Shown here piece after piece: positions 33,810-42,410 of a stretch of DNA of 64,000 nt. The position numbers and the translations under genes are program-made. The DNA is taken from the NCBI RefSeq assembly GCF_026341825.1, contig NZ_JAPENY010000001.1, positions 1,736,001 to 1,800,000 on the forward strand. The letters run 5' to 3'. Source of the DNA: Streptomyces sp. NBC_00620 (lineage in GTDB: Bacteria; Actinomycetota; Actinomycetes; Streptomycetales; Streptomycetaceae). The notes under the pieces were generated by a model that worked only from the letters and a program-made list of their open reading frames with translations, was not told the DNA's origin and did not search any database. Position 1 is the stretch's first letter, and every line of letters begins with the position of its first letter.

Positions 33810-34699
33810 CCGACCTGGGCAAGGCCGACGCCGTGACCGACCGGCTGACCGGTGGGCCACGGCGTCGGCGTGTCCGGGGCGGGGTACCGCGTGCCCGGCG
33901 TGGAGTTCCGGGTCTCCGGCGTGGGGTGCCGCTGCCCCTCCTGCTACCGGCCCTCGTCGGACTGGCCTTCCTGCTTCTCCCCCTGATCGCCCTCCTCGTA
34001 CGGGCTCCCTGGCGGAGCCTCCCGGAGCAGCTGACCAGCCCCGAGGTCTGGCAGGCCCTGCAGTTGTCGCTGGTCACGGCGACGGCGGCCACCGCGGTGA
34101 GCCTGGTCCTCGGGGTACCCCTCGCCTGGCTGCTGGCCCGCACCGAATTCCCGGGACGCGGCTTCGTACGAGCCCTGGTCACCCTGCCCCTCGTACTGCC
34201 CCCGGTGGTCGGCGGTGTCGCGCTGCTGCTGGCCCTCGGCCGCAACGGCGTCGTCGGGCAGTGGCTGGACTCGGCCTTCGGGATCACGCTGCCGTTCACC
34301 ACGGCGGGCGTGGTGGTCGCGGAGACGTTCGTGGCGATGCCGTTCCTGGTCATCAGCGTGGAGGGCACGCTGCGCGCCGCCGATCCGCGCTACGAGGAGG
34401 CCGCGACGACCCTCGGCGCCTCCCGCTTCACCGCGTTCCGCCGGGTCACCCTGCCGTTGATCGCGCCCGGTATCGCGGCGGGTTCCGTACTGGCCTGGGC
34501 GCGCGCGCTCGGCGAGTTCGGCGCGACGATCACCTTCGCGGGCAACTTCCCCGGCCGCACTCAGACCATGCCGCTGGCCGTGTACCTCGCGCTCCAGAGC
34601 GACCCGGCCGCCGCGATCGCGCTGAGCCTGGTACTGCTGGCCGTGTCCATCGCGGTGCTCGCGGGGCTGCGGGACCGCTGGATGACGGGGGTGTCATGA
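33806..34699 (+). CDS. modB: Molybdate ABC transporter permease
   Basis: A 297-residue inner-membrane permease with about five transmembrane helices (PLLLPALVGLAFLLLPLIAL, TAVSLVLGVPLAWLLARTEF, LVLPPVVGGVALLLALGR and later ones). The EAA loop reads RYEEAATTLGASRFTAFRRV and docks to ModC. An unusual Arg/Gly N-terminus (25-45) comes from three imperfect DNA repeats of about 24 bp (33880-33940). It is coupled to modA by GTGA and to modC by ATGA. Confidence 0.95.
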   Translation: MTDLGKADAVTDRLTGGPRRRRVRGGVPRARRGVPGLRRGVPLPLLLPALVGLAFLLLPLIALLVRAPWRSLPEQLTSPEVWQALQLSLVTATAATAVSLVLGVPLAWLLARTEFPGRGFVRALVTLPLVLPPVVGGVALLLALGRNGVVGQWLDSAFGITLPFTTAGVVVAETFVAMPFLVISVEGTLRAADPRYEEAATTLGASRFTAFRRVTLPLIAPGIAAGSVLAWARALGEFGATITFAGNFPGRTQTMPLAVYLALQSDPAAAIALSLVLLAVSIAVLAGLRDRWMTGVS

Positions 34700-35841
34700 C
34701 CGACGTACCCCTGGTGTCGGCATCCGAGCCGCCCGAGGCGTCCAAGCCGTCCGAGGCGTCCGAGGCGTCCGGCAAGGGGCTCGACACCCGCCTCGTCGTC
34801 GACCGCGGCTCCTTCCACCTCGACGTCACGCTCACCGCCGCGCCCGGCGACGTCGTCGCGCTCCTCGGCCCGAACGGCGCCGGGAAGACCACCGCCCTGC
34901 GCGCCCTCGCCGGGCTCACCCCGCTCTCCACCGGCGGGCATCTGCGCCTGGACGGCGCCGACTTGGACCGTACGCCGCCCGAGTCCCGCCCGGTCGGCGT
35001 GGTCTTCCAGGACTACCTGCTCTTCCCGCACCTCACCGCGCTCGACAACGTCGCCTTCGGGCCGCGCTGCCAGGGCGTACCGAAGGCGGAAGCCCGCGCC
35101 CAGGCCGCCGCATGGCTGGACCGCATGGGCCTGGCCGACCACGCGGGTGCCAAGCCCCGCCGTCTGTCCGGCGGTCAGGCCCAGCGCGTCGCCGTCGCCC
35201 GCGCGCTGGCCACCCACCCCCGGCTGCTCCTGCTCGACGAACCGCTCGCCGCCCTCGACGCCCGCACCCGCCTCGACGTACGGGCCCAACTCCGGCGCCA
35301 TCTGGCCGACTTCGAGGCCGTGGCCGTACTGGTGACGCACGACCCGCTGGACGCGATGGTGCTGGCGGACCGGCTGGTCGTCATCGAGGACGGCCGGGTC
35401 GTCCAGGACGGAACCCCGTCGGACATCGCCCGCCACCCGCGTACCGACTACATCGCGCAGCTGGTCGGCCTCAACCTCTACAAGGGCCGGGCGGAAGGCC
35501 ACACGGTCCACCTCGAAGCCGTCGACGACCTCCAAGCGGGCCCGGCGATCACGACGATCACGACCACCGAGGACCTCACCGGCCCCGTCTTCGTGGCCTT
35601 CCCGCCGAGCGCCGTCACCCTCTACCGGGACCGCCCCACCGGCTCCAGCGCCCGCAATCTCTGGCAGTGCGAGGTCGGCGGCCTGGAAACCCACGGCGAC
35701 CAGATCCGCGCCGACCTCACCGGCGAACTCCCCCTGGCAGCCGACCTCACCACCGTCGCCGCCGCCGAACTCGACCTGCACCAGGGCGCGCCGGTCTGGG
35801 CGACGGTGAAGGCGGCACAGACGCACGCGTATCCGGCGTGA
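34696..35841 (+). CDS. modC: Molybdate ABC transporter ATPase
   Basis: A 381-residue ATPase. Walker A GPNGAGKT at about 58-65, Q-loop VVFQDYLLFP, signature LSGGQ at 157-161, Walker B LLLLDEP at 177-183 and switch His in LVTHDP. The C-terminal TOBE-like region (about 275-375) carries NLYKGRAEGHTVHLEAVDDL and is expected to sense the cargo. The N-terminal extension (8-26) is a short EAS/KPSEAS repeat. The overlap with modB indicates one operon. Confidence 0.95.
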   Translation: MTDVPLVSASEPPEASKPSEASEASGKGLDTRLVVDRGSFHLDVTLTAAPGDVVALLGPNGAGKTTALRALAGLTPLSTGGHLRLDGADLDRTPPESRPVGVVFQDYLLFPHLTALDNVAFGPRCQGVPKAEARAQAAAWLDRMGLADHAGAKPRRLSGGQAQRVAVARALATHPRLLLLDEPLAALDARTRLDVRAQLRRHLADFEAVAVLVTHDPLDAMVLADRLVVIEDGRVVQDGTPSDIARHPRTDYIAQLVGLNLYKGRAEGHTVHLEAVDDLQAGPAITTITTTEDLTGPVFVAFPPSAVTLYRDRPTGSSARNLWQCEVGGLETHGDQIRADLTGELPLAADLTTVAAAELDLHQGAPVWATVKAAQTHAYPA

Positions 35842-35898
35842 CCCGAACACGCCCGCCGGACATTGATCCGCTTCCGCTCGGCGTGGTAGACGCATGCA

Positions 35899-36363
35899 AT
35901 GACCTCACCTGAACCCCGTTCCAAGACACCGGCGTTGGCCGAAGCCCTCGGTATGCAGCCGCACCCGGAAGGCGGCTGGTTCATCGAGACATGGAAGGCG
36001 ACACACACCTTCCGCCCGGACGGCTACCCCGGCCCCCGCGCCGCCGCGACCGCGATCTACTTCCTCCTCGCCCCCGGAGACACCTCCGCCTGGCACAAGG
36101 TCCGCTCCGACGAACTGTGGCTGTGGCACCGCGGCGGCCCCCTGGAACTCCTCCTCGGAGGCGACGCCGACACCCCCGACCCGAACCCGACGGTCGTCCG
36201 CGTCGGCCCCGGCATCGAAACCGGCGAACACCCCCAGGCCCTCGTACCCGGCGGCATCTGGCAGTCCGCCCGCCCCGCAACAGACCAGGAAGTTCTGGTC
36301 AGCTGCATCGTGGCCCCCGGCTTCGACTACGAGGACTTCCACCTCATCGACTCGGGAGCCTGA
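35899..36363 (+). CDS. DUF985-type cupin
   Basis: A 154-residue cupin. Motifs: PHPEGGWFIETWKATHTF, AIYFLLAPGDTSAWHKVRSD (metal-type His), ELWLWHRGGPLELLL and VPGGIWQSARPATDQEVLVS. This is the DUF985 pattern, often annotated as a cupin or epimerase-like protein, with no settled function. It lies 57 bp after modC and could be read through from that operon, but no functional link is evident. Its last 37 bp overlap the convergent SARP gene. Confidence 0.88.
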   Translation: MTSPEPRSKTPALAEALGMQPHPEGGWFIETWKATHTFRPDGYPGPRAAATAIYFLLAPGDTSAWHKVRSDELWLWHRGGPLELLLGGDADTPDPNPTVVRVGPGIETGEHPQALVPGGIWQSARPATDQEVLVSCIVAPGFDYEDFHLIDSGA

Positions 36364-38510
36364 ATCCTCGGGGCAGCCGCCGCCCCCAGAGACCCCAGGC
36401 GCGTCGCGATCTCCGCGAGCCACTGTTTCACCGGGCCGAGGCTGATCAACCCGCTGCCCGCGCCCGCGAGTTCGTCGGCGGCCGGGAGGAGGCGGGCGTG
36501 TGTCCGCCTCAGTACGAGAGGGTCGCCGAGTCGGAGCGCGGCGGCAGCCTCCAGGCAGGACAGGGCCTCGTACAGCAGGTCCCGGGGTGGTTCCGGCAGG
36601 GCGCGCAGTGCCGTGCCCGCCTCGGTGCGGCGGCCGGTCTCCAGGAGGGCGAGCGGCTCGGCCCAGGGGCGGTACGGGCCCCAGTCCGCGCGCAGGTCCA
36701 CCCCCGTCGTCGGCGCCCGGTGCGCCAAGCGCAGGCACAGCGACGCGAGAGGGAGGAGTCCGCGCTCCAGTCCCGGCATGCCGGCGCCGTCCAGCCGCGC
36801 GGCGGCGGCCCGATAGGCGGCCTCGGCTTCCGCCTGCCGTTGCCCGGACGCGGCCGTCCGCAGAGCCCCGTACCACTCGGTGAACACGCCTACGAGCGGC
36901 AGTTCATGACGCTCCGCCAACCGATCTGCGGCGGCGGCGTGTTCGTCCGCCGTCGGGAAGTCGGCGAGGGCGCTGCGGGCCTGGATGCGGATGAGGTGGC
37001 CCAGGACTTCGAAGGTGGTCAGACCGTGACGGGCGGAGAGGGTGACCAGTTCCGCGCCGATCTCGTCACGGCGCGGGGCGAGTCCCGCGCGGGTGAAGGA
37101 CTGCATGAACGTGCCGTTGAGGGCGAACGCCAGCAGCGCCGGGTCGTCGAGGCGGCGAGCGGTCTCCGCCGCCTCGCGGGCGGCCTCCGGTCCGCGAGAG
37201 GAACGGGTGCCGCGCATCTCCAGCGCGATCGTGGCCAGCAGGCGGCAGCGCGCCGCGTCGTACGCCGGGGCCTGCGGAAGGGCCGCGAGGGTGCGCTCGG
37301 CGGCCGCGACGAGCCGCTCGGCCAGGTCCGGATCGTCGACGCGCGTCCAGATCGCGGGGACGTCGAACGCGCCGATCACGCGGGCGGTCAGTTCCGCGTC
37401 GCCGGACTCCTCCGCCGCGTCGACGGCCGCCATACGATGCTCCCGCGCCGCCTCCAACCCACCGCCCCCGGTCACCGCGAGGCTGCGCATCAGCCCGACG
37501 GCCGACTCAAGCCGGGCGCGTGACCCCGCACCGGCGGCGCGGTCGTACGCGGCGGTGGCCCGAGTCCAGATCTGCGCGGCGGCGTCCGGGGGCGGGCCGT
37601 GGGTTTTTTCGCCCCCTCCGCCCCTACCCGACCCGTGCTTCCGGGCTACGCCCGGTTTCAGCCCCTCCGGCGTTTGAGGAGCGGGGGTTTGGGGGCGGAG
37701 CCCCCAAGTGACGGGAATGGGAAGGGGCGGAGGGGGCGAAAAACCACCCACCTCCAACCCGGGAGCCTGCACCAGGATGTCCGCCTCCAGGCGCCGCAGA
37801 GCGGGGCCGGGGTCCAGCCCCAACTGGTCCGCCAGCGCAACCCGCGCCCGCCGCACCACCGCAAGCGCATCCGCCTGACGCCCCGCCCGATAGAGCGCCA
37901 GGGCAAGCAGACACCAGGCGTCCTCGCGCCAGGGATGCCCGGCGGCGTGCGCATCGAGGTCGGGCACCGCCTCGGCGGCACGACCGAGCGCGAGCTGGGC
38001 AGCGGCGCGACGCTCAACGGCCTGTAGCCGAAGCTCGGAAAGCCGGGACCGCTCCCCGCGAGCCCAGCCCTCGTGCGCGAACTCGGCGTACGCCGGCCCC
38101 CGCCACCACCCGAGCGCCTCCTCCAGCCCCCCGAGCGCCTCCTCGGCCGACAGCTCCACGGCACCCCCGACGACCGCCTCGAACCGCCACGCGTCCACCG
38201 CATCCGGCGAAACACGCAACGCGTACCCGGGCCCCTCGGTGACCAGCAACCGAGCCGGCGCACGCGGCGCACGCTCCGGTTCCAGCGCCCGCCGAAGCGC
38301 ACCGACGAAGGTCTGTACGGCACCCACCGCACCCGGGGGCGGGTCCTCCCACAGGTCTTCGACCAGCCGCGCGACGGACACGACCCGCCGCCGGGCCACG
38401 ATCAGCCGGGCGAGTACGGCCCGGTGCCGCGGCCCCTTCAACGCGAGCGAGCCCCCGCCGCGCTCGGCCACGACGGCCCCGAGCACCCCGAAGTCGATCC
38501 ACTGCTCCAC
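36327..38510 (-). CDS. AfsR/SARP-family regulator with repeat insertion
   Basis: A 727-residue regulator. An OmpR-type DNA-binding domain (1-95: LGAVVAERGGGSLALKGPRH, VVSVARLVEDLWEDPPPGAV, VQTFVGALRRALEP) is followed by the BTAD domain (100-250: AWRFEAVVGGAVELSAEEAL, WREDAWCLLALALYRAGRQA). Residues about 256-302 are the translation of a large dispersed repeat and look foreign. A long TPR-like helical region ends the protein. SARPs usually activate antibiotic clusters, but none is in the window. GTG 38510 is chosen at the start of the domain; upstream codons are not protein-like. Confidence 0.86.
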   Translation of the reverse strand: MEQWIDFGVLGAVVAERGGGSLALKGPRHRAVLARLIVARRRVVSVARLVEDLWEDPPPGAVGAVQTFVGALRRALEPERAPRAPARLLVTEGPGYALRVSPDAVDAWRFEAVVGGAVELSAEEALGGLEEALGWWRGPAYAEFAHEGWARGERSRLSELRLQAVERRAAAQLALGRAAEAVPDLDAHAAGHPWREDAWCLLALALYRAGRQADALAVVRRARVALADQLGLDPGPALRRLEADILVQAPGLEVGGFSPPPPLPIPVTWGLRPQTPAPQTPEGLKPGVARKHGSGRGGGGEKTHGPPPDAAAQIWTRATAAYDRAAGAGSRARLESAVGLMRSLAVTGGGGLEAAREHRMAAVDAAEESGDAELTARVIGAFDVPAIWTRVDDPDLAERLVAAAERTLAALPQAPAYDAARCRLLATIALEMRGTRSSRGPEAAREAAETARRLDDPALLAFALNGTFMQSFTRAGLAPRRDEIGAELVTLSARHGLTTFEVLGHLIRIQARSALADFPTADEHAAAADRLAERHELPLVGVFTEWYGALRTAASGQRQAEAEAAYRAAAARLDGAGMPGLERGLLPLASLCLRLAHRAPTTGVDLRADWGPYRPWAEPLALLETGRRTEAGTALRALPEPPRDLLYEALSCLEAAAALRLGDPLVLRRTHARLLPAADELAGAGSGLISLGPVKQWLAEIATRLGSLGAAAAPRIQAPESMRWKSS
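37603..37743. repeat. Large GC-rich inverted repeat inside SARP gene
   Basis: The left arm starts TTTTTTCGCCCCCTCCGCCC and the right arm ends GGGGCGGAGGGGGCGAAAAA. Inside are CTCCGGCGTTTGAGGAGCGG and GGGGGCGGAGCCCCC. It is one of four related elements in the window. It stays in frame with the SARP ORF and is translated. Confidence 0.85.
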
Positions 38511-38601
38511 GCCACCACCGTACGCGCGCTGATTCACCGCTGATTCACGCCCGGCAAGCTCGAGTCGTCCCTGCCCCGCCCCCTCCGAAAGGCAGAAACC
38601 C

Positions 38602-39576
38602 GTGCCCTCGACCACGCCCTCGACCAAGCCTCCGACCATCCCCGGCTTCGCCTACCACCGCATCCCCGTCGCCGCCGACGTGTCCCTGAACGTCGCCGTC
38701 GGCGGCTCCGGCGGCACCCCCGTCGTCCTCCTGCACGGCTTCCCGCAGACCCATCTGATGTGGCGGCACGTAGCCACCGACCTCGCTGCCGATCACACGG
38801 TCATCTGCCCCGACCTGCGCGGCTACGGCGCCAGCGACAAGCCGGCCGAAGCCGCCGAACTCACGGAAACCGACGCCGGGTCGACGTACTCCAAGCGCAC
38901 CATGGCAGCCGACATCGTCACCCTCGCCCGCGCCCTGGGCCACGAGCGCTTCGCCCTGGCCGGCCACGACCGAGGCGCGCTCGTCGCGTTCCGCGCCGGA
39001 CTCGACCATCCCGGCGCGGTCACACACCTCGCCTCGCTCGACGTCCTGCCCACGCTGGACATGTGGGACGTCCTGCACGGCACGACCGCGGCGGTCGCCT
39101 TCCACCTGTACCTCATGGCCCAGCCGCCCGGTCTGCCGGAACAACTCATCGGCGCGGCCCCGGACGCGTTCTTCGGCCACTTCCTCGACCAGTGGGCGCG
39201 GCAGACGGAGTCAACGGACCCGGGGACGACGGCGATCCCGGACGACATCCGCGCCGCGTACCTGAAGGCGTCCCGCGAGGCGGTGCCGTCCATCGTCGCC
39301 GACTACCGTGCCTCCGCCGGCATCGACGTCGTACACGATCTGGCCGACCGGGAGTCCGGAAACCGCCTGCGGATGCCGGTCACCGTCCTCCAGCAGGACT
39401 GGGGCCCCGCCCTCGGTTTCGACGCCGCCGCGCGGTGGGCCGCCTGGGCGACCGATCTGCGCCATTCCACCGTCTCCTGCGGTCACTTCATGGCGGAGGA
39501 GGCGCCCGCAGAGGTCACGAAGGCGGTACGGGATCTGCTCACGCGCACGGGCCGACGAGTGCCGCCACTCCCGTAA
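38602..39576 (+). CDS. Alpha/beta hydrolase, haloacetate-dehalogenase-like
   Basis: A 324-residue hydrolase: oxyanion motif VVLLHGFPQTHLMWRHVATD, CPDLRGYGASDKP, nucleophile elbow ALAGHDRGALVAFRAG with Asp as nucleophile, and a C-terminal His in STVSCGHFMAEEAP. The Asp nucleophile and lid region fit fluoroacetate/haloacetate dehalogenases and epoxide hydrolases; I cannot separate these by eye. It is divergent from the SARP gene (starts 92 bp apart). The start is GTG 38602; its ribosome binding site is weak. Confidence 0.88.
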   Translation: MPSTTPSTKPPTIPGFAYHRIPVAADVSLNVAVGGSGGTPVVLLHGFPQTHLMWRHVATDLAADHTVICPDLRGYGASDKPAEAAELTETDAGSTYSKRTMAADIVTLARALGHERFALAGHDRGALVAFRAGLDHPGAVTHLASLDVLPTLDMWDVLHGTTAAVAFHLYLMAQPPGLPEQLIGAAPDAFFGHFLDQWARQTESTDPGTTAIPDDIRAAYLKASREAVPSIVADYRASAGIDVVHDLADRESGNRLRMPVTVLQQDWGPALGFDAAARWAAWATDLRHSTVSCGHFMAEEAPAEVTKAVRDLLTRTGRRVPPLP

Positions 39577-39735
39577 CTTCCTTAGCGCCTTTGTGACGTT
39601 CGACGCCGGTTGTGGATCACTCGGCGTGGGCATCACACGTAGGCAGGACCGGCCGCGCACCTATCGCGCGGGTCCCGGCCGGCGGGGGGTCCGACCGCCG
39701 GGAGTACCGACCGTCCTGGAGGGGAGTGAGGTGTC

Positions 39736-40149
39736 ATGCGTGCGCATGAGCGCGCCGTCCGGCCGACCGCCCGCGTCGAGTACACGCTGCCGCGCACGGC
39801 GGTGTCGGCGGGCAGGGCCCGCAGGCTCACGTCGGCGTTCCTCACCCGGCCGCGGATGAACGCGCCGACGGCCGACCAGGTCGACGACGCCACGCTGATC
39901 GCCTCCGAACTCGTCGCCAACGCCGTCCGGCACGGCGGCACCGGTTGCCGGCTCCGCCTCCAGGTGGGCCACGGCGAAGTGACCGTCGAGGTGCACGACG
40001 ACAGCCCCGGGCGCCCCAGTGTCGGCCCGATGGACACCGACTCGGAGAGCGGCCGCGGTCTCGCGATGGTCCAGCATCTCGCCAACCGCCTGGAGATCGT
40101 CAGCACCGGCTTCGGCGGCAAGACGGTCCGCGCGGTTCTGGCAGTGTGA
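39736..40149 (+). CDS. RsbW-like ATP-binding regulator
   Basis: A 137-residue HATPase_c protein similar to streptomycete anti-sigma kinases: RVEYTLPRTAVSAGRARRLT, N-box ASELVANAVRHGGTG, VEVHDDSPGRPSVGP and G-box SGRGLAMVQHLANRLEIV. Such proteins phosphorylate anti-anti-sigma (STAS) partners or bind sigma factors. No sigma or STAS gene is next to it. GGAGTGAGG lies just upstream of the start. Confidence 0.9.
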   Translation: MRAHERAVRPTARVEYTLPRTAVSAGRARRLTSAFLTRPRMNAPTADQVDDATLIASELVANAVRHGGTGCRLRLQVGHGEVTVEVHDDSPGRPSVGPMDTDSESGRGLAMVQHLANRLEIVSTGFGGKTVRAVLAV

Positions 40150-40262
40150 GGCCCGAGGCTCCGCCTGCGCGCGATGACGGGGTGCGCCCGGGCGGGTGAC
40201 GCGGAACGGCCCGCCGACCGGCGTCGGCCGAGGGCCACCCCACCCGCATGTAGAGACGAACC

Positions 40263-41042
40263 ATGCGCTTTTCTCGAAGAGTCTGGGTGTCGGGGGTGGC
40301 GGCGACGGCGGTCGCGGGCGGGCTGGCCGCCTTGCTGGTCACCGGAGGCGGCAGCGGGAGCGAAAGCTCCCGCCGGACCGCCGCTGCCGCGGACGAGGCT
40401 CAGCGCACGGCCATCGCGCTGACCCGGTTCCGGACGGCGTCCCAGGCCGGTCCCTCAGAGGTCACCGTGCGGCTTCCCTCGGCGGGCGGCGGGGCGGTGA
40501 CGGTGCGCGCCGTGGCCGACTACCGGGTTCATCGGGCGGTCGGCGTGTACGAGGTGATGGACGAGGGGCACGTCATGCGGGGGCTGCTTGCCTGGGACCT
40601 TGAGGGCGTCGCGGTGGCCGGGTCCCCGGTGGCGTCGACCGACGACACCTCGGGGTCCTCCACGCGGCCGGCCGCCCCCGGGCCTGTCACCACCGCCGTC
40701 CAGGCGGCGCGTCGGGCGAGCAGCCTGACTCCGGGCCAGTGGACGCGTCGCCCCTACGGCAGCGCTCCGCTGGACCAGGCGCTGCAACTGGCACTGTCCG
40801 TGACCGCGGACCGCCCTGCCGACCGGCGCTCGTGGTCACGCGCCGACGGCCCGGCCATCCATCCCAAAGCCTCTGCGCGCCCCACGACTCCGCCGACCTA
40901 CGTGCTCGACGCCACCGGTGACCTGCGCCGCATCACGGCCCGCGTCGCCCCCGGCCGGAAGGCGACGATCGACTTCGCGGCAAAACGGGTCCGAACGGGG
41001 GTTCCGGGCGCGCCGTGGGAGGGGAGGCCGGGGCGCCCGTAA
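40263..41042 (+). CDS. Exported hypothetical protein
   Basis: A 259-residue protein with a signal peptide or N-terminal anchor (RRVWVSGVAATAVAGGLAAL). The middle part reads TVRLPSAGGGAVTVRAVADY and VHRAVGVYEVMDEGHVMRGL, followed by a Ser/Thr/Pro linker, PLDQALQLALSVTADRPADR and ATGDLRRITARVAPGRKATI. No family is recognised; it resembles streptomycete lipoprotein-like or LppX-type exported proteins only loosely. The gene ends 15 bp before a large inverted repeat, whose start may have replaced its original 3' end. Confidence 0.65.
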   Translation: MRFSRRVWVSGVAATAVAGGLAALLVTGGGSGSESSRRTAAAADEAQRTAIALTRFRTASQAGPSEVTVRLPSAGGGAVTVRAVADYRVHRAVGVYEVMDEGHVMRGLLAWDLEGVAVAGSPVASTDDTSGSSTRPAAPGPVTTAVQAARRASSLTPGQWTRRPYGSAPLDQALQLALSVTADRPADRRSWSRADGPAIHPKASARPTTPPTYVLDATGDLRRITARVAPGRKATIDFAAKRVRTGVPGAPWEGRPGRP

Positions 41043-41057
41043 CGGTTGGGGGTTGGG

Positions 41058-41353
41058 TTTTTCGCCCCCTCCGCCCCTACCCATTCCCGTCCCTTGGGGG
41101 CTCCGCCCCCAAACCCCCGCTCCTCAAACGCCGGAGAGGCTGAAAATCTTCAGCCCATCCGGCGTCCGAGGACGAGGTAGTGCCATCCCAATCCCCCACC
41201 CACCCGTGGGGGCTCCACTCTTCATCCCGGCCGGGGAAGATCTTTCAGCCCGTCCGGCGTTTGAGGACGAGCGCGTCAGCGCGACACGGGGGTCTGGGGG
41301 CGGAGCCCCCAGGAAGCAAGGGACGGGTAGGGGCGGAGGGGGCGAAAACCCAC
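41058..41353. repeat. Compound large inverted repeat
   Basis: The left arm TTTTCGCCCCCTCCGCCCCT is matched by a right arm GTAGGGGCGGAGGGGGCGAA. The inside holds two copies of CCGGCGT(T/C)(T/C)GAGGA, CTCCTCAAACGCCGG and two GGGGGCTCCGCCCCC-like cores, so it looks like two elements fused. It fills the gap between an exported-protein gene and the SCO5918-like gene. Confidence 0.85.
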
Positions 41354-41365
41354 CCCCCGCACCCG

Positions 41366-41650
41366 CTACGCCGGTTCAGCAGACCAGTCGCTGAGCGCAG
41401 CACGCGCCGGCGCCGGCGCCGCCGGCTGGCACACGAACCCGAGACGGGTCAACGCACGGGCCACCTCGAACTCGGTGAAGTCGCGGCGGTCCTGCCGGGT
41501 GATGACCTCCCCGACCTGCTTGACGGGGTACGTACGCGAGCCGATGACCACGGACTGACCGGTGACGGGTTCGGGCTGGACGTCCGCCATCGAGTGTTCG
41601 ACCTCACCCTTGATGAGGTCGAACGGGAAACGGGCGATCACACAACGCAT
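41366..41650 (-). CDS. SCO5918-like protein (second copy)
   Basis: A 94-residue paralog of the protein at 19092-19418. It starts MRCVIARFPFDLIKGEVEHS and shares TYPVKQVGEVITRQDRRDFT with the other copy, followed by VARALTRLGFVC and a short Ala/Pro tail. GGAGG lies 5 bases before ATG 41650. It is downstream of the second cold-shock gene on the same strand, separated by a terminator. Function is unknown. Confidence 0.82.
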   Translation of the reverse strand: MRCVIARFPFDLIKGEVEHSMADVQPEPVTGQSVVIGSRTYPVKQVGEVITRQDRRDFTEFEVARALTRLGFVCQPAAPAPARAALSDWSAEPA

Positions 41651-41744
41651 GGGTGCCTCCGCAGGGGAAGTTTCCCAGCACCGGAAAGCGGGCACGGCGT
41701 CACGGGAAATTCGCCGGAAATTTAATGCGGGAATAAACAAAAAG

Positions 41745-41790
41745 CAGGTGGCCGGGACCCGCACCTCAGGGTGCAGGTCCCGGCCACCTG
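41745..41790 (-). terminator. Terminator of second cold-shock gene
   Basis: A 21-bp stem with one mismatch (41745-41765 with 41770-41790, loop TCAG), beginning CAGGTGGCCGGGACC. It lies about 45 bases after the cold-shock stop codon, and on the minus strand is followed by CTTTTTG. It matches in position the terminator of the first cold-shock gene. Confidence 0.88.
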
Positions 41791-41836
41791 TAAGCGTCGG
41801 CCGACTCAAAAGTCAGGCGTCAGCGGGGGTCCCGGA

Positions 41837-42040
41837 CTAGGCGGGGACGATGTTCTCCGCCTGGGGGCCCTTCTGGCCCTGGGTGACATCGAAGGTCACC
41901 TTCTGGCCTTCCTGGAGCTCACGGAAGCCCTGGGTGGCGATGTTCGAGTAGTGGGCGAAGACGTCGGCGCCGCCGCCATCCTGCTCAATGAAGCCGAAGC
42001 CCTTTTCCGCGTTGAACCACTTCACGGTGCCAGTAGCCAT
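41837..42040 (-). CDS. CspA-like cold-shock protein (second copy)
   Basis: A 67-residue cold-shock protein differing from the copy at 17008-17211 at only a few positions (for example MATGTVKW versus MAAGTVKW, and VTQGQKGPQ versus IAQGQKGPT). RNP1 KGFGFIEQ and RNP2 VFAHYSNI are intact. AAGGAG lies just upstream of the ATG in the same setting (CGAAGGAGATT) as the first copy. The long leader carries a hairpin and the shared promoter block. An SCO5918-like gene follows. Confidence 0.97.
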   Translation of the reverse strand: MATGTVKWFNAEKGFGFIEQDGGGADVFAHYSNIATQGFRELQEGQKVTFDVTQGQKGPQAENIVPA

Positions 42041-42068
42041 GTCAAATCTCCTTCGGGGCAAAGCTCGA

Positions 42069-42089
42069 GGACCCACACTGTGTGGGTCC
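42069..42089 (-). promoter_or_regulatory. Leader hairpin of second cold-shock gene
   Basis: GGACCCACA pairs perfectly with TGTGGGTCC around a 3-base loop. On the transcribed strand the centre reads CACACAGTGTG, the same 11 bases as in the leader of the first cold-shock gene. The hairpin ends 28 bases before the ATG. Confidence 0.65.
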
Positions 42090-42180
42090 GCGTCTGCGCG
42101 ATGTTGCCCCCTCCGGAAAAAGCACCGGATATTCAGAAGCCCACTTCCCGGTACGGACCGGTAAGTAGGCTCCAAGACTT

Positions 42181-42217
42181 TGGGAACCACAACTGCAACT
42201 GATATCGACACTAGCAC
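42181..42217 (-). promoter_or_regulatory. Conserved 37-bp cold-shock promoter/leader block (second copy)
   Basis: On the minus strand it contains TAGTGT as a -10-like hexamer and TCAGTTGCAGTTGTGGT. Only three positions differ from 16888-16924. The transcript would have a leader of about 160 bases, longer than the first copy. Confidence 0.75.
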
Positions 42218-42410
42218 GGGACGGCCGGGAAGGGGGGCGCACTATCTCACCCCACTCGGGGGAATAAAGAAACTCCCCGCACTGCGAACCAATTTCTCCG
42301 TCTGCCACGACAGATATTCGCCCCCGCCGGAGGCAGTGATCACCCGCCGCCCGCCGCCGACGGGCCCGTCCCGACTTGCCGGACCCCACCGCCCGGGGTG
42401 CGCTGGACCC

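Noticed and set aside
36327..38510. SARP regulator as a marker of an antibiotic gene cluster
   Set aside because: No PKS, NRPS, terpene, RiPP or tailoring set is nearby; the neighbours are unrelated genes.
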